This document shows positions 35,025 to 47,459 of a stretch of DNA of 64,000 bases, one piece after another. The translations under genes were made by a program, and so were the position numbers. The notes beneath the pieces are model-generated. The model saw nothing but the letters and a program-made list of their open reading frames with translations. It did not search any database and had not been told where the DNA came from. Within the stretch, counting starts at the first letter, position 1; each line of letters opens with the position of its first letter. This DNA is from Dipteronia dyeriana (lineage: Eukaryota > Streptophyta > Magnoliopsida > Sapindales > Sapindaceae): the NCBI GenBank assembly GCA_032871835.1, contig CM065297.1:89053052-89117051 (forward strand), given 5' to 3'.

Positions 35025-35840
35025 AATTATAGGTATATTTTTGTCAAACGTACACGTCACTGAAAAATAGGACAATCCCTTGTACGACTGCCAAATGGGC
35101 ATCTAAAAGGCACCCTTCAAGACATTACAAAGAAATAAAGAACCCGAATAAATCTGAACAAGAGTATTCGGTAAAATCATGACCTGCTCGGGGACCAAGT
35201 GACTTCATGTTCTACTTGGGACAATTACGAGAAACCCGAATAAAGAAATTTAGTACATGATTTGCATGTGGGTGAACAAAGAGTCATGCTCAAAAAACGC
35301 AAGACATCGATATCAAGAAGAATTTCTAGAAAAATAAAATACCAAACAGGAAGCAGGTTCCAAATCAGACAACAACTCTACTTCGAGAAGACCACATTTA
35401 TGGGGAAATAAGTTCTAAATAGACTATATCACCAGAGTCCCATTCAATCTCTGAAATAGGAAAGAAGTCAAAGACGACTCCAACAAGCAACCAATTGTAA
35501 TTAAAATACGAATTCTTTCATTGTACAACAAGGATTATGGTTCTATGCATATATAAATAGACCCATAATCTCATTGTTAGGAGGGAGAAAAAATATATGC
35601 AGCATCACTAGAAGAGAGAAAAGAAGGAGATCGAGTGGTGTAATTCTTTATTCAAATAGTGGATTTGGCTCGGTTGTTTATTCAACCACCTGTGGACGTT
35701 TCTCTGATCACCGGAGTTTTACCACGTAAACACGTGTCTTGTTCCCTTCAAATTACATCATTTTTCTTTTTCTCTTTGACAGGTCATAACTTAATTCAAT
35801 CTTGTTGACTTTCTCATCCATCGAGAAATCGACGTCAACA
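35025..35840 (+). repeat. Outer element 3' LTR
   Basis: 816 bases, matching 12323-13148. The first two bases have changed from TG to AA, so the left edge is set by alignment. It ends GACGTCAACA, followed by the CAAAC duplication. Near 35095 the repeated GGGCATCC of the 5' copy is missing. Confidence 0.9.
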
Positions 35841-35845
35841 CAAAC
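35841..35845. repeat. Target site duplication of the outer element, right copy
   Basis: CAAAC, identical to 12318-12322. Confidence 0.92.
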
Positions 35846-36014
35846 AAATTATCTTTCTTCTTCAACTTTTTTTCTTTCTTTTTCATCTTTCGTGCATTTT
35901 ATCTAGTGATGGTGAAAATGCAATTTTATTAAGAGCCAGTCAAGGTGGTTGGTTTGTTTTTTCATATTCATAAAGTGGTGGTGTTTGAAAGGTGGTGGTC
36001 GGAGAGGAAGAAAG

Positions 36015-38727
36015 ATGGATCCTCAGAACGAACTAGCGATAGCCGCGAACAAATTGGATGACACCATAGTTTGATATGCACCCAATATGATCGCAATGAA
36101 TGAGGCGTGGCAGGGTGATAATCCTTTGGATTATTCTCTCCCTCTCTTCATTTTGCAATTGACATTGGTCGTAGTAACCACTCGCCTTCTTGTTTTCGTC
36201 CTCAAACCCTTTAGCCAACCTCGTGTAATCTCTGAAATCGTTGTAAGTTCACATCTTTCATCTCCATCCAATGCAAATGTTCACTGTAATTGCTTCATGA
36301 AAATGATATCATTTATCTGCTTCTTGTTGCAATTCATATGTATGTTTACAGGGTGGTGTTTTATTAGGGCCATCGGTGCTTGGAAGGAGTATCACATTTG
36401 CTAATTCGGTTTTTTCTTTAAGAAGTGTAATGGTGCTAGAAACAATGGCAAATGTTGGTCTTCTATACTTTCTCTTCTTGGTTGGAGTAGAGATGGACAT
36501 TCCGGAGATTCGTAAAACAGGAAAAAAGGTGTTAGGCATTGCGATTGCCGGTATGGTCTTGCCATTCATCATCGGTGGTTGCTTTTCATTTCTGTTGCAC
36601 AAACATTCTCAAGATATGAGTCAAGGCACACTCATTATTTTCATCGGTGTTGCCCTCTCCATTATTGTCTTCCCCGTGCTTGCAAGAATCCTGGCTGAAC
36701 TAAAACTCATCAACACAGAGCTTGGTAGGATAGCCATGTCTTCGGCTCTTGTTAACGACATATGTGCTTGGATTCTTTTAGCTATAGCCATTGCATTGGC
36801 GGAGAACGAATCTACTTCCTTGGCATCCCTCTGGGTGATTCTCTCCGGCACAGCTTACGTTGTTTTTTGCATATTCGTAGTTAAACATGCAATAATGTGG
36901 ATTATTAAAAGACCCCCGGAATGTGAAAGCTTTAGCGAGTTCTATATATGTTTGATTCTTATAGGGGTTATGATCTAAGGTTTCATCACAGATGCCATAG
37001 GAACACATTCTGTTTTTGGAGCTTTTGTGTTTGGTTTGGTGATTCCAAATGGACCACTTGGACTTACTCTCATAGAGAAGCTTGGGGACTTTGTCTCAGG
37101 TCTTTTGCTGCCTCTCTTCTTTGCTATTAGTGGACTCAAGACTGATATATGGAGTATTAAGGGAGCTTATACCTGGGGGATTCTGTTGCTGGTCATCATT
37201 CTAGCATGTACCGAAAAAATCGTTGGAACTCTACTTGTTGCTTTCTTTTACTAGATGTCTATTCGCGAAGGAATTACTCTTGGACTTCTCATGAACACGA
37301 AAGGGCTCGTTGAAATGATTATCCTCAATGTTGGCAAAGATCAGAAGGTACTTCATACTTGCAGAATTTAATTCATCCAAGCTAAATATATATGTTTTGG
37401 CAAGTTACTAATAAAACATGATGATGATGGTTTACATACAGGTCTTAGACGATGAGTCATTTCCAATTATGGTTATTGTAGTTGTGAATATGACAGGAAT
37501 CATCACCCCCATTGTAACATCAATTTACAAGCCTGCAAGGAGGTTCCTACCATACAAATGCCGAACAATCCAGAGGTTATAGCCAGATGTAGAATTACGA
37601 GCACTAGTTTGCATACATACTCCTAGAAATGTGCCGACAATCATCAATCTCTTGGAAGCCTTAAACCCCACCAAGAAATCCCCAATATGTGTTTATGTGC
37701 TCCATCTAGTCGAACTTATCTACCATGCTCATAGTCCACAACACCAGGAAATCAGGCCGGCCAGCCATTAACCGAACCCAAGCTCAATCTGACCACATCA
37801 TCAGTGCTTTTGAAACTTATGAGCAACATGCTGGCAGTGTCTCTGTTCAGCCCCTTACAGCCATTTCTCCGTACTCCACTATGCACGAATATATATATAA
37901 CTTTTGAAGATAAACGTGTTGCCTTTATAATCCTTCCATTCCATAAACATCAAACAGTTGATGGAGGAATGGAAGTCACGAATCCAACATTTCGTATGGT
38001 GAACTAGAATTTGCTAGCAAATGCACCCTGCTCTATTGGGATCCATGTCGATAGAGGCTTAAATGGTTCTACACGTTTGGCTGCAAATCAAGTGTCTCAC
38101 CAGATTGTTGTGCTCTTCTTCGGTGGACCTGATGATAGAGAGGCATTAGCATACGCATGGAGAATGTCTGAGCATCCATGAATTAGCCTTACCGTGATGC
38201 GGTTTGTTCCAGCTGATGAAATTGATCCACCAAGGCATTCCGTTGATACAAATAATCCTAGATCGCTTTCAGTGGAAACAGATAATGACAGAGAAAGACA
38301 GCTTGATGAAGAATTTATAAGTAATTTCATAATGAAGAATATAAACGACGAAAGAATTGTTTACAATGAGAAGGTGGTGGGCAACAGGGAGGAAACTGTA
38401 GCAGCAATAAAGACAATGGACAATCTTCACGACTTGTTCATAGTTGGAAGAGAACAAGGAATGATATCACCTCTCACAGCTGGACTCACCGACTGGAGTG
38501 AATGCCTAGGACTTGGTGCTATTGGGGACTTGCTAGTATCATCAGATTTCACAGCAACTGTTTCAGTGCTTGTTGTGCAACAATATGTTGGATTGGGGCC
38601 ACAAAATGAGAGTGTCACAACACCAGACAGCCCAGGTCATAGAGACGAACAATACGGCAATGTAGAGCTAATAAACAAACAGTCACCACAGCAAAAAGGG
38701 CAACCTGTGTTCCACTCACAACATTAA
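36015..38727 (+). pseudogene. CHX15-like cation/H+ antiporter, pseudogene
   Basis: Homologous over its full length to plant CHX antiporters (CPA2 family), membrane proteins that exchange K+ or similar cations for H+. Three exons: 36015-36242, 36352-37347 and 37442-38727, with GT-AG introns of 109 and 94 bases. Visible are GGVLLGPSVLGRS, the membrane domain with the Asn-Asp pair in ALVNDICAW, FGAFVFGLVIPNGPLG, and the soluble C-terminal half with LFFGGPDDREALAYA and WSECLGLGAIGDLL. Stops lie at 36072, 36976, 37252, 37580, 38005 and 38179, with frameshifts near 37715 and 37900. Most fall where relatives have an ordinary residue. The gypsy LTR ends 174 bases before the ATG, so its promoter was probably disrupted. 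Which CHX member it came from is my judgement (closest to CHX15 as remembered). Confidence 0.9.
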
Positions 38728-41111
38728 TAACCATAAGCAGGTGAAGGATGCCTCACAACTAGGAAGGGCATTCTTTCATTTGAATTTATTGTGTACAATC
38801 TTTTTCCTTAAAGTTGCTACCCTTACTTCTAAAGTTCTAAATTTGATATTGGTTTGCTTTGTAGGTGTTTTTTCTTTGAAAAAATGGAGTTACATTGATA
38901 ATAGTTTGAAAATGTTCATTTAGAAATGCTTTTTCCATTTATAGCAAAACCAAACCAATATCAGAGAGAGTATTAACTCTTACTCATGGCATCAATTAAT
39001 ATCTCCTGTTTTTGGCTACCTGATGACACTAATTTCAACTTTATAATGGAATTGTAATGATGACTACATATTAATTCTTGCTAACTCAAATAAACTTTTC
39101 AAGACCATCATTCTAATCCATTACATTTGAGGGGGAAAAGAAAATTATTTAAGGAAACAATGTTTTGCAAGTCAATTTAAAAGGAGAAACAATATTGAAC
39201 AAGAAGTCCACAAACTAGTAGAAACATGAAACAAAGAAGAACCTATACAAGGTTCCTTGGGCCAAAAAATTTCCTATCAATTGAGCCTATCTCTTTACAT
39301 GGCAGTATAATTTGAACAAAGGCTCTAAATAACAAAATTAAACCACAACTCCTTCCCAATTGAATGAATAAAGAAGAAACATGCTCTTCAAGTTCTTTTG
39401 AAACAGAGGCTCATAAAGATGCTAGATATAAAATCTCTTTCTTATAAATATTTGGTCTTTTGTTCTCTTGAATCTTTAAACTTCTCTTGCAAAGGACTTT
39501 AAAAGACAATAGGTATTTTCTGTCAACTGAAACACCTGACACATACCGGCACTGGAAGTCTGGAACTACCAATTAGTTGAGCATTTCAGCTGCTAGCTCA
39601 AATGGATATGAAGTTGGTGCAATTCTTGTTCATCAAACACAAATATCCTGTCAAAGGAAACACCGTAATATATATATACTAAACCATTTCATGCCCATGG
39701 TTCATACCACTGAGAAAAGTTGGGCAGCCAAGTTCTATATCTGAAATCATGGAAAACAATCAAGAGGGTTTTTGCATTATTTCCTCAACTAATATATGTC
39801 ATCCATAAAAAGTTGAACCGTCAACAACCTAGGGAAAACAATATGGGATTTTGCACTACCTGCTCTACTCAAATTATGAGATAAAAATGTTCACATTCAA
39901 TAACAAAATTATTGTTTCCCTATCAAAGGGTTTCCAACAATTTTTTCCTCATACCGCTTACATAGAAGCAAAGTACATATTAATACCATAAAATTTTCCC
40001 ATAAGCTCATGTTTTCCCTAATCTACATTTGGGCTTCAGATGATTCTTCTAGCTACTTTCTCTGGCATTGTTGTCAACAAACGAATGTCCAGTTACCTTT
40101 CTTAACAGTCATTATCACCTCAAAACTCATCATCACTGCACCTGTTATATTCAGTAACTATCCTTTTACCATCATCATGAGCAATCTCAATGAAACCAAA
40201 TAGAGCATAAGTATATGAGATTTAAGGGAGAATTACACAAAAAACACCCAAAAGTTTGACCTTTAAAAAAAAACCCTCTAGTCCTCTAATTTTGGATTAG
40301 ACGAACATATTTTTTTTTTCAGAGAATGCTGTTCCAGCAAGGACTTGGCTATATTAGTGATATGATAATTGGCTGTGCGGAACAGTGGCATAGGCAAGCA
40401 AGTCTCAAGCCAGACCGTTTTATTTCTTTACTCTTGAAACCTGGCCTAACCCAACTTGAATTCCCCTTGGATTGTAAGAGAATCCAATATCATAAAATTT
40501 ATTACCATACTTTCGTCAACAAATCACACCCAGGATTTCATGTAGTACTTTTAGACTTAGACTCCAACATTATATGTAAGATTCAAATCCAAACTAAATT
40601 CATCAATTACTAACACACCATAATGTACATCAACTGTACAGCAGCAAAGCTCTCTCCAACATGAATAATTGAAATTTAGGAAGCTGCAGTAATGCAGTTC
40701 AAGTGATTATTAGTTTTTCATGTACTTCATCATACTGCCAAGAACATCACTAAATGTTGTCATCATTAATTGATTTTCCACTAAACTATATCCAAAATTT
40801 CAAAACAGAGGAAAAAGTTTGTGGTCTTTAAAACAGTGCAATCAATCATTAGAAATGTACCGCTTTAATGCTTCTAATACCAACATATGAAGATAAGAAT
40901 CAGAAAGTCAATTTGAATCAAAATGCTATCATGTTTCCTGCAAGCAAACAATCAACTAGGTGTAAAGCATACAATAGTCCCATGTGCATACTTACAAAGT
41001 CCTCTGGGACTGTAAAGCTTCTTTAGCAGCTACTGTGGTTCTATACAACTGAGTGATTAATGGAGCAGCTATTATGCTGCTCAGATGATTATCTGATTTG
41101 ATTTGAACCCT
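38728..41111. other. Intergenic stretch between the CHX pseudogene and the maturase gene
   Basis: AT-rich, with the 3' flanks of both neighbours, which face each other. Near 40225-40320 a short AATTACACAAAAAACACCC stretch and a poly-T run look like a repeat remnant. A 95-codon plus-strand frame at 40326 is not recognisable as a protein. I see no RNA gene. Confidence 0.5.
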
Positions 41112-43997
41112 TCATTTCCAAGCACCAAAATCAATTGATTGAAGTGATATATGACCAAGATACAAATTCTCTAAGTGCTGCTTACACAATCCAATTCGCC
41201 TTTTATTCAAACTGGGATGTATACAACTTGAGAACCCAGTTTTCCAGCCAGGAAACTTCTGTCTTTCCATCACATGAAGCGTATAAACACCTGGTGCTGC
41301 TGTGGAACATCCCATAACAAAACAATTGCAAGGCCGTGATTGGCTCACCACTCTTGCTAGAGATAATAAACACAAGCCGCTATAAGAAATCCCATAAAGC
41401 AAGCCCTCATCATTATCAAAAGCTTGAGAATCTGAAATTTCATATGCCATCTCATGCTCTATCTCCTGGGTAAAGGGAATTCTGCTCAGTTCAACATCAA
41501 ACCGTTTCTCTATTTCATTTTCATGAATTCGATACTTAGCTGCTAAAGTACGGATGCAAGATTTTCTAACTTCATTAGAGATTATGATCTTTATCTCACT
41601 AAAATTCTTACAATCACTGTACCATCTAAGCCAACGGTGAACTATTCCTGAAAACCAGTAAATTATTTGGATGCTATCTTGTAAGATGAGCAGAGAACTT
41701 ATGCGAGGGTAACCTTCAGATGTGGTCAATCCATATCGTAACAGTCGTTTCTTTATGTCATTGACAGGAGCAACAATTTCAGTGATGGAGACAGATTTGG
41801 CAGATGAACATGAATTTGGCAACAGAGCAAGAGTAGCAGCTGTCTCAGAAGAAACATATTCTTCTGCACGCTTTTGAAATTCATAAAAGGATTCTCTTAG
41901 TTCTCGTGGAAGGGAAGGTTCTGCAACATACTTAGATAAGAGAAATTCCTCACTCTCTACCGCTTTGGATTTAACATCTTGCATCCATACATTTAATAAG
42001 AGCTTGTACCAGTGGTCAGTTTGCATTCCAGCTTTACGAAAGCTAGAAATTTGGCTCAAAGTAGAGTTACTGTCAGCTAAATGCTTGATCTCTGATTCTT
42101 TAACCTTTTTCAAACCATGAGCCAACCATTTCTTCCCAATTCTAAATGTCCCAGCATTCCAGGCCTCTTGTTTGTCTAAAGCAAATAATTTGACTTTGTC
42201 CTTTAACTTGTGGACAGCTTTTACAGCAGAACTTTCTTTTACACTTCTTCTAATCAAAGTGCCTAAAAAGCAAATTCCATGAGGTCCCACACAAGGTAGT
42301 ATGTCTGTTTGATTATCAACATTCAAGTGCAAAACATTCTGTAAGTAATTTACAACATCAGACTTGAAAGCCAAAGCAGCTTCTTTCGTACCAGATACAG
42401 CAAAAAACATTTCATCCATGAAACGACAACAATGAAGTCTTGTAGAAATGTTCTCCTCAACTATATGATTAAGGTCATTGTCTTTTAGCTGTCTCCTAAA
42501 CCAACTGCGTAGCTTGGAGTGGGATCCATCATCACCTATATGAAAATCTGGGCTGAGAGCTTCATATTTCATTGACAATCTGTAAAATTCACGATCGAAG
42601 AGGTCAAGATATATATTCATTAGTATCGGTGATAATACTCCTTCTTGTGGAAGACCATGGCCTTTTGGGAAACCCCCAAACTCCAAATTGAGTACCTGAG
42701 CATCAAACATGCTTTGGATGATACCATACAAGCTGGGATCTTCTATCTTGTCCTCCATTGCTGAAATGGTATTGGCAAGGACACAAGAATCTAGTTTTTG
42801 GTTTAAGAGTAGTGTAAACCACCAATCAGGATTAGAGATCTCTTTGCTAATATACTTCAATGCTGTGGAGTGTCCCCTGCCACTCCGACAACCATGTGAA
42901 ATCTTAGAAAAGTGTGGCCTGTAAACAAGTTCTAAGATGATCCTAATGGCTTCTTGAACTACTTTCAACTTTAAATTCGGAAGAACAATGACTTCTTTCC
43001 TGGCACCTTTTGTTGAGATGGAGAAGGTATTAGCATTGACATCAAACTTTCCACTATAGAGCTCTTCTGCCATGGTTGCAAAAGACACACTATCATCATT
43101 TACAGTTATATCAACATTTGAGTTGAGCCTAATACTATTGTAAGAATCCTCAAGTGTTTCTGGATGGGCAATTACTTTTGCCATTAGGTTTTGAAACTTC
43201 CCATTCACATATTGCTCTTTGACCCTCTTCTTTATGCGGAGTTCAAGAGACCTCTTGAGCTCCATTCGACTCTTGGGTCTTTCCTCATCAAGATTAGTAG
43301 ACTCTTCAACGAGAAATGCTAAGTTCTTTGCCAATGTCATTTTTCCCGTTCCCTTATCACTGACATCAGCATCCGCTGCAAGAGTAGAATAACTAAGAGC
43401 TTGCCTTCTTTCAACCGGTCTTCCTGTTAAAATATATAATTAATTAATGTAATCAGTGCAAATGTAACTGTTCTATCTTAAAATATAACCATGACACAAT
43501 TTGCTATAACTTAACAGAGATTTAAAGTAGATTTATCAAACTAACAAGAGTCCCATCAATAAGCCAATTGAACCACTATCAGATATGTCCTTAACAAGAA
43601 AGAACAGGATAATTTGAATGTATTAAACAGTAAATAGCATTCAATTCAGCTGAAGATAGATACATCTTAATCACTTAAGGTCAACTATTTCAAGATTTAT
43701 ATGTATGGATGACAGTTTCAACAGTAGTTTATGCTAATTCGTTGTTTCACTCGCATGCCTTTAACAATGAATAAGACTAAATCCATCTCAAATCTTATTA
43801 TGTCAAAAACATTAAATTGTCCAAACCCTCAATAATATTTAACAAACACACACACTAATAACAGTAAAGTAGTCACATAAGAGCTTACCTATTAGAGTTT
43901 TGTGCAGTGAATTTACTGGAACAGGTTTCTCATTTCGCAGTATGGCACATTTCAACAAGTTTCTTTTGGGATAACTTGAGAAACACATAAACCACAT
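41112..43997 (-). CDS. Nuclear-encoded mitochondrial group II intron maturase, type II (nMAT3/nMAT4 class)
   Basis: Two exons, 43997-43889 and 43423-41112, joined in frame to about 806 residues. Exon 1 begins MWFMCFSSYPKRNLLK, rich in Ser, Lys and Arg with no acidic residue, as in a mitochondrial presequence. The body has the maturase N-terminal run KVIAHPETLEDSYNSIRLNS, a reverse transcriptase domain (GRGHSTALKYI, GHGLPQEGVLSPILMNIYLD) and the maturase domain X (APVNDIKKRLLRYGL to RTLAAKYR). A Cys-rich C-terminal part (VMGCSTAAPG, IGLCKQHLENLYLG) recalls a degenerate intron-encoded DNA endonuclease. The catalytic YxDD box is replaced by FMDE (42422-42411), so it should not reverse transcribe but may still aid splicing. 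Such proteins splice mitochondrial introns, for example in nad1. The endonuclease-like tail points to type II; the length suggests nMAT4, from memory. No internal stop. Confidence 0.9.
43424..43888 (-). other. Intron of the maturase gene
   Basis: 465 bases, donor ATAG/GTAAGCT and acceptor TTTAACAG/GAAG. Joining the flanks keeps one frame from the ATG at 43997 into the long frame. The long frame is also open upstream of its first ATG (43340) back to the acceptor, which supports the splice. Confidence 0.85.
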
Positions 43998-44691
43998 TCT
44001 TCTTCTTCAACACTAGTTTACTTCGAAATAATTTAACATAGCTTCAATAAAAATACAAACCCATTAGTGCAAACATTATTCAACTAATGAATTTGAACAA
44101 AAAAACAAGCATGATTCATCATCATATCCTGAAAAAATTCTAAGAAATCAGAAAGAACCAAACACATCACAGGCCTGATTAATTGTAAGAGGCATTTTAA
44201 CGAACAGGTGGTATACATAGAGTTCCTTGCACTACTAGACAACAATTATGAATAGACACATCCAAAAGATGAAAATATGAGCAAAAGTTAACAAAAAGTA
44301 CCACTATTACAGGTGCAGAGATAGTAGAACTGGGCTTTGCTTATTCTGAACTCTGCAGCTAGCAGAATCGTTAACAAGGTGATGTGTTAATACGGAGATA
44401 AAATGTTATTTAGCACAGAGAAATTATTGGTACAATTGAAAATGAGCTGATATTTTGGGCTTAATTGGACTTGGGCTTTTACTCCGTTCTTTGAAACTTG
44501 GTTATGTTTATGGTGAATATTTGCTTCCTTTGAAACTGTAGTATATTATTTAAAGACGCCTTTTCATAAATAGATATTAAATTATTGAGAAAATTCAGTA
44601 ATTTTATTGTTTTTGTCAACATTTCCATTTTATGTACAGTAATGATATTGAATGAGGTTTGTCATGTATTTTTTTTTTTTTAAGGAAACAA
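43998..44691. other. Upstream region of the maturase gene
   Basis: Expected to hold its promoter and leader on the minus strand. AT-rich without a clear TATA box. No gene seen. Confidence 0.45.
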
Positions 44692-45070
44692 TGTTAAGAC
44701 TACAGCCTCTGTTGATAAACATAGCAACTCAATCTCAGCTCTCTCAGCTATAGCTGGTCAACAACAACGCTCAATAAATCAACATTAGAAGCAGTATGAT
44801 CAATCACGGTTATAGAGACTATAACTGTGATTGTACAGGAGCTAAATTATCCAAGCTGACCTGGCAGATTTCTAGAAGAACTTCTTGGCAAGCATTTACT
44901 GCTCAGGTTGTTATAGAGTTAGTTACAATTCTTTAAGAATTTGGTTCACACAAAAAACGTGATCTCAATTGTATATATAAACACATAATGGTTATAGCAT
45001 TGTTAACACAGTTCATTTTCTAATAAAAGAAATACAGAGCAAGATATACTTAGCTTTGAAGCTCCATTCA
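44692..45070 (+). repeat. Candidate LTR, possibly a remnant of a copia element
   Basis: Starts TGTTAAGAC and ends CCATTCA. Inside, TGTATATATAAACAC (44970-44985) reads as a TATA box and AATAAAAG (about 45022) as a poly(A) signal, spaced as in plant LTRs. TGGTGTTCATAA follows at once and resembles a decayed TGGTATCAGA primer site. No matching second copy or target duplication is visible, so the call rests on layout. Confidence 0.45.
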
Positions 45071-45188
45071 TGGTGTTCATAATTTCTTCATTTTTACGGA
45101 TTCAATTTTCTTTTTTCTTTTGATAGTTACTCTTGTTTGTCTCTGCTCAGTTTATAAGATTTTCAAACAAAACTAGAGGAACAGAACA

Positions 45189-45941
45189 CTAATGAGGCAT
45201 AGTGGCATGAACTAATCTATCCATGGAGGGAGGACAAGACTCAATCCAGACATTGTCATCCATAGAGGAGATCATCAACTTAGTAAGACTATGGGCAACG
45301 GAATTAGCTATCGTAGGAACAAATGAAACAGTAATAGGATTGCAACGAATTAGATAGAGAATATCAGCAATTATATTCCCTATATCACTAGAAGACAACC
45401 CCTAAATTAACAATATCCACCACAACCTTCGCATTTGACTCAACTACCGCAGAAACAAGGCCATTAGCCATAGCACCACGGATGCCACACAACAAGGCCA
45501 TTGCTTCAGCAACCTGCGGAGAAAAGTCAGAGTGGATTTATGGGTAAAAGTTCTCATAACAGCTCCCCTATGGTCTCGAATGTTGATACCAGCCCCAATA
45601 CATCAATTCTTTTTATCCACAGCCATAACTGTATTACTTTTGAAACATCCCCTACTCGGAGTACACCATTTAATAACTGTGTCCTGGTTGGACTTTGGAA
45701 TTGTGTCCACTGAAGAGTTAGCTGATCGAAATCCATCCAGAAAATTTCTAGACCAACCTACCACTTCCTCATCATCATGTACTGAAGCATTGTGTAAAAT
45801 CTGGTTTCTAAGCCACCAAACCCTCCAGAAAAAAAAAAATCAAATTCATTTCCTCTTTTGAAAGATGTTGGAGCAAGGGATGATTAGATCAAGGATGAGA
45901 ATATTGTCTGGCCACTTCTTACTTTGTAATAAAACACAATC
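45189..45941 (-). pseudogene. LINE 3' part: RNase H-like domain
   Basis: On the minus strand, FFWRVWWLRNQILH, WCTPSRGCFKSNT and finally DIGNIIADILYLI, FVPTIANSVAHSLTK. This is the RNase H-like domain that ends many plant LINE ORF2 proteins (the last His-Ser-Leu run is typical). Several stops. It continues 54028-55160; copia element D separates the two parts with a perfect duplication. Confidence 0.78.
45937..45941. repeat. Target site duplication of copia element D, left copy
   Basis: CAATC, identical to 54028-54032. Confidence 0.9.
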
Positions 45942-46303
45942 CGTTGATTCGTACTAAATTAGAAGAAAGTAATAAAGAATAATTTACCTTTCTTCGGATC
46001 AAAAAAACAAATGTATCACAAGTCGAATAGAGTCACCAGAATCGAAACTCTAACTCAATTCATAGTATATATTATATCTTACTCTCTTTCTGTTGTTTCT
46101 CACTATTGTATTATACGTAATACAATTGCACATACTATCATTCTATTTCAATATTAACTGCTAGCTTTATATAAGCCAACAAAAGCATATAATTATCGAT
46201 AACTGCTACTGCAGTTATCTAGTTATATTGGGTTGGGATTCATGGGCCAATGCCATGGAATTGGGCTTGGACCCATCTTGGGTGTACCCAATTAAAACCA
46301 ACA
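45942..46303 (-). repeat. LTR of copia element D (left, 3' LTR)
   Basis: Matches 53698-54027. Its outer end has changed from TG to CG. It carries about 30 extra bases near 46235-46265 (the repeated GGGCCAATGCCATGG region) relative to the other copy. Confidence 0.9.
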
Positions 46304-47183
46304 TCTCTCACTCGCATGAGTGGGTCCAACATAACTCCATTAGAAACAACACAGTTATGATATCATCATAAAATTGTAAAAGAATATTCATACAGATAAA
46401 TATATCGTGTGACCTATGAACAATCAATATAAATAAGAGGAGCCTTGAAATCTCAATTGTAAATCCATTATTTACAAGAGATACAACATTGTTCACTTGT
46501 TGTATCCTAAATTTAATTTCTTAAATGTTTATCAGTCCAAAAAGCATACTTAATCCCTCAAGAAGCTATACTTGACTTTATCACATTTTTCATGTATTTA
46601 CAATTGTATTTCCCAAATACAATTGGCTAGCAAGTAAATTCATAATTAAGATACAAAAATTATTAAATCTCCACATTCCATCTTTGTCTTTTAGTCTCTA
46701 AAACAGCTGATACCTTAAACACGTCCCATAGGATAGATTATCATAACCATAGAAATAACATGTTAAAAGTGTTAACACTGTTCTGTCACTTCAAGACAAA
46801 GTGAATAGTCATAAGGACATCATTTGAAGTTTTTTTTTAATATAACTTCAGTGGAACTTACGCAATGAGGAAGCAGGGATTCATTCTCTCATTTTCCACA
46901 TCGGCCACAAATAGCGCACGTGGTATGAAACACGTGTTCAGCGATCTTCATTCTAAATATGAATGACTATATCTTTTCTTAAATCACTGTACAGATTTAA
47001 GTACAGTCACACACCCTGTGACTAACCTGAGTTCTTAAAAGCTCGCCACCTTTTAGCGTCATATTAAGATCTCACATCTAGCTTAATCAGACATCAATGA
47101 TAGTGGGGTCTATCATGATCGGTTCTAAGATATTTATATGTATATTTGTTAAGAACCTCATCTTGCCATAGTCAAGGCGATAT

Positions 47184-47228
<45 letters not shown>

Positions 47229-47459
47229 CTCTTTTAAGAATATATTTCTTATATATCCTTTAATATATATGTGTCTCATCTCCAACTTGTTTCTCTAAAC
47301 AATTGAGGCGACCACACGTGTAAGAATGTTGGTCTCAACCTGATGACATAATTATATGTGAAATACAACATGCTAGTACAATTTCAAACAGAAATCAATT
47401 TTATTTATAACTATAATAACATCGTTTAGTACAGTGATTCAATCTATCATTATAATCTT
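46304..47459 (-). other. 3' non-coding part of copia element D
   Basis: Begins, next to the LTR, with a purine tract on the minus strand (GAGTGAGAGA, 46313-46304), the likely plus-strand primer. The rest is AT-rich and has a long (TA)n run at 47188-47226. At about 1150 bases it is long for a copia element. Confidence 0.65.
47188..47226. repeat. (TA)n microsatellite
   Basis: About 19 TA units without interruption. Confidence 0.97.

Larger units (their letters stand above)
12323..35840 (+). mobile_element. Outer Tat-type gypsy element, split by the inner element
   Basis: A 23518-base unit with matching LTRs, a perfect CAAAC target duplication, gag-protease on the left (13188-15455) and reverse transcriptase to accessory gene on the right (27318-34498). 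The protease frame ends in NKTKAVT at 15450 and resumes as TTYALMIKF after 27318, the same run that is unbroken in the inner element. Without the inner element and its duplication the element is about 11650 bases. LTR copies differ by roughly 8% over the first 300 or so bases (hand count). Confidence 0.93.

Noticed and set aside
40326..40613. 95-codon plus-strand frame between the CHX pseudogene and the maturase gene
   Set aside because: No recognisable domain, AT-rich context, no splice or promoter signals; chance open frame.
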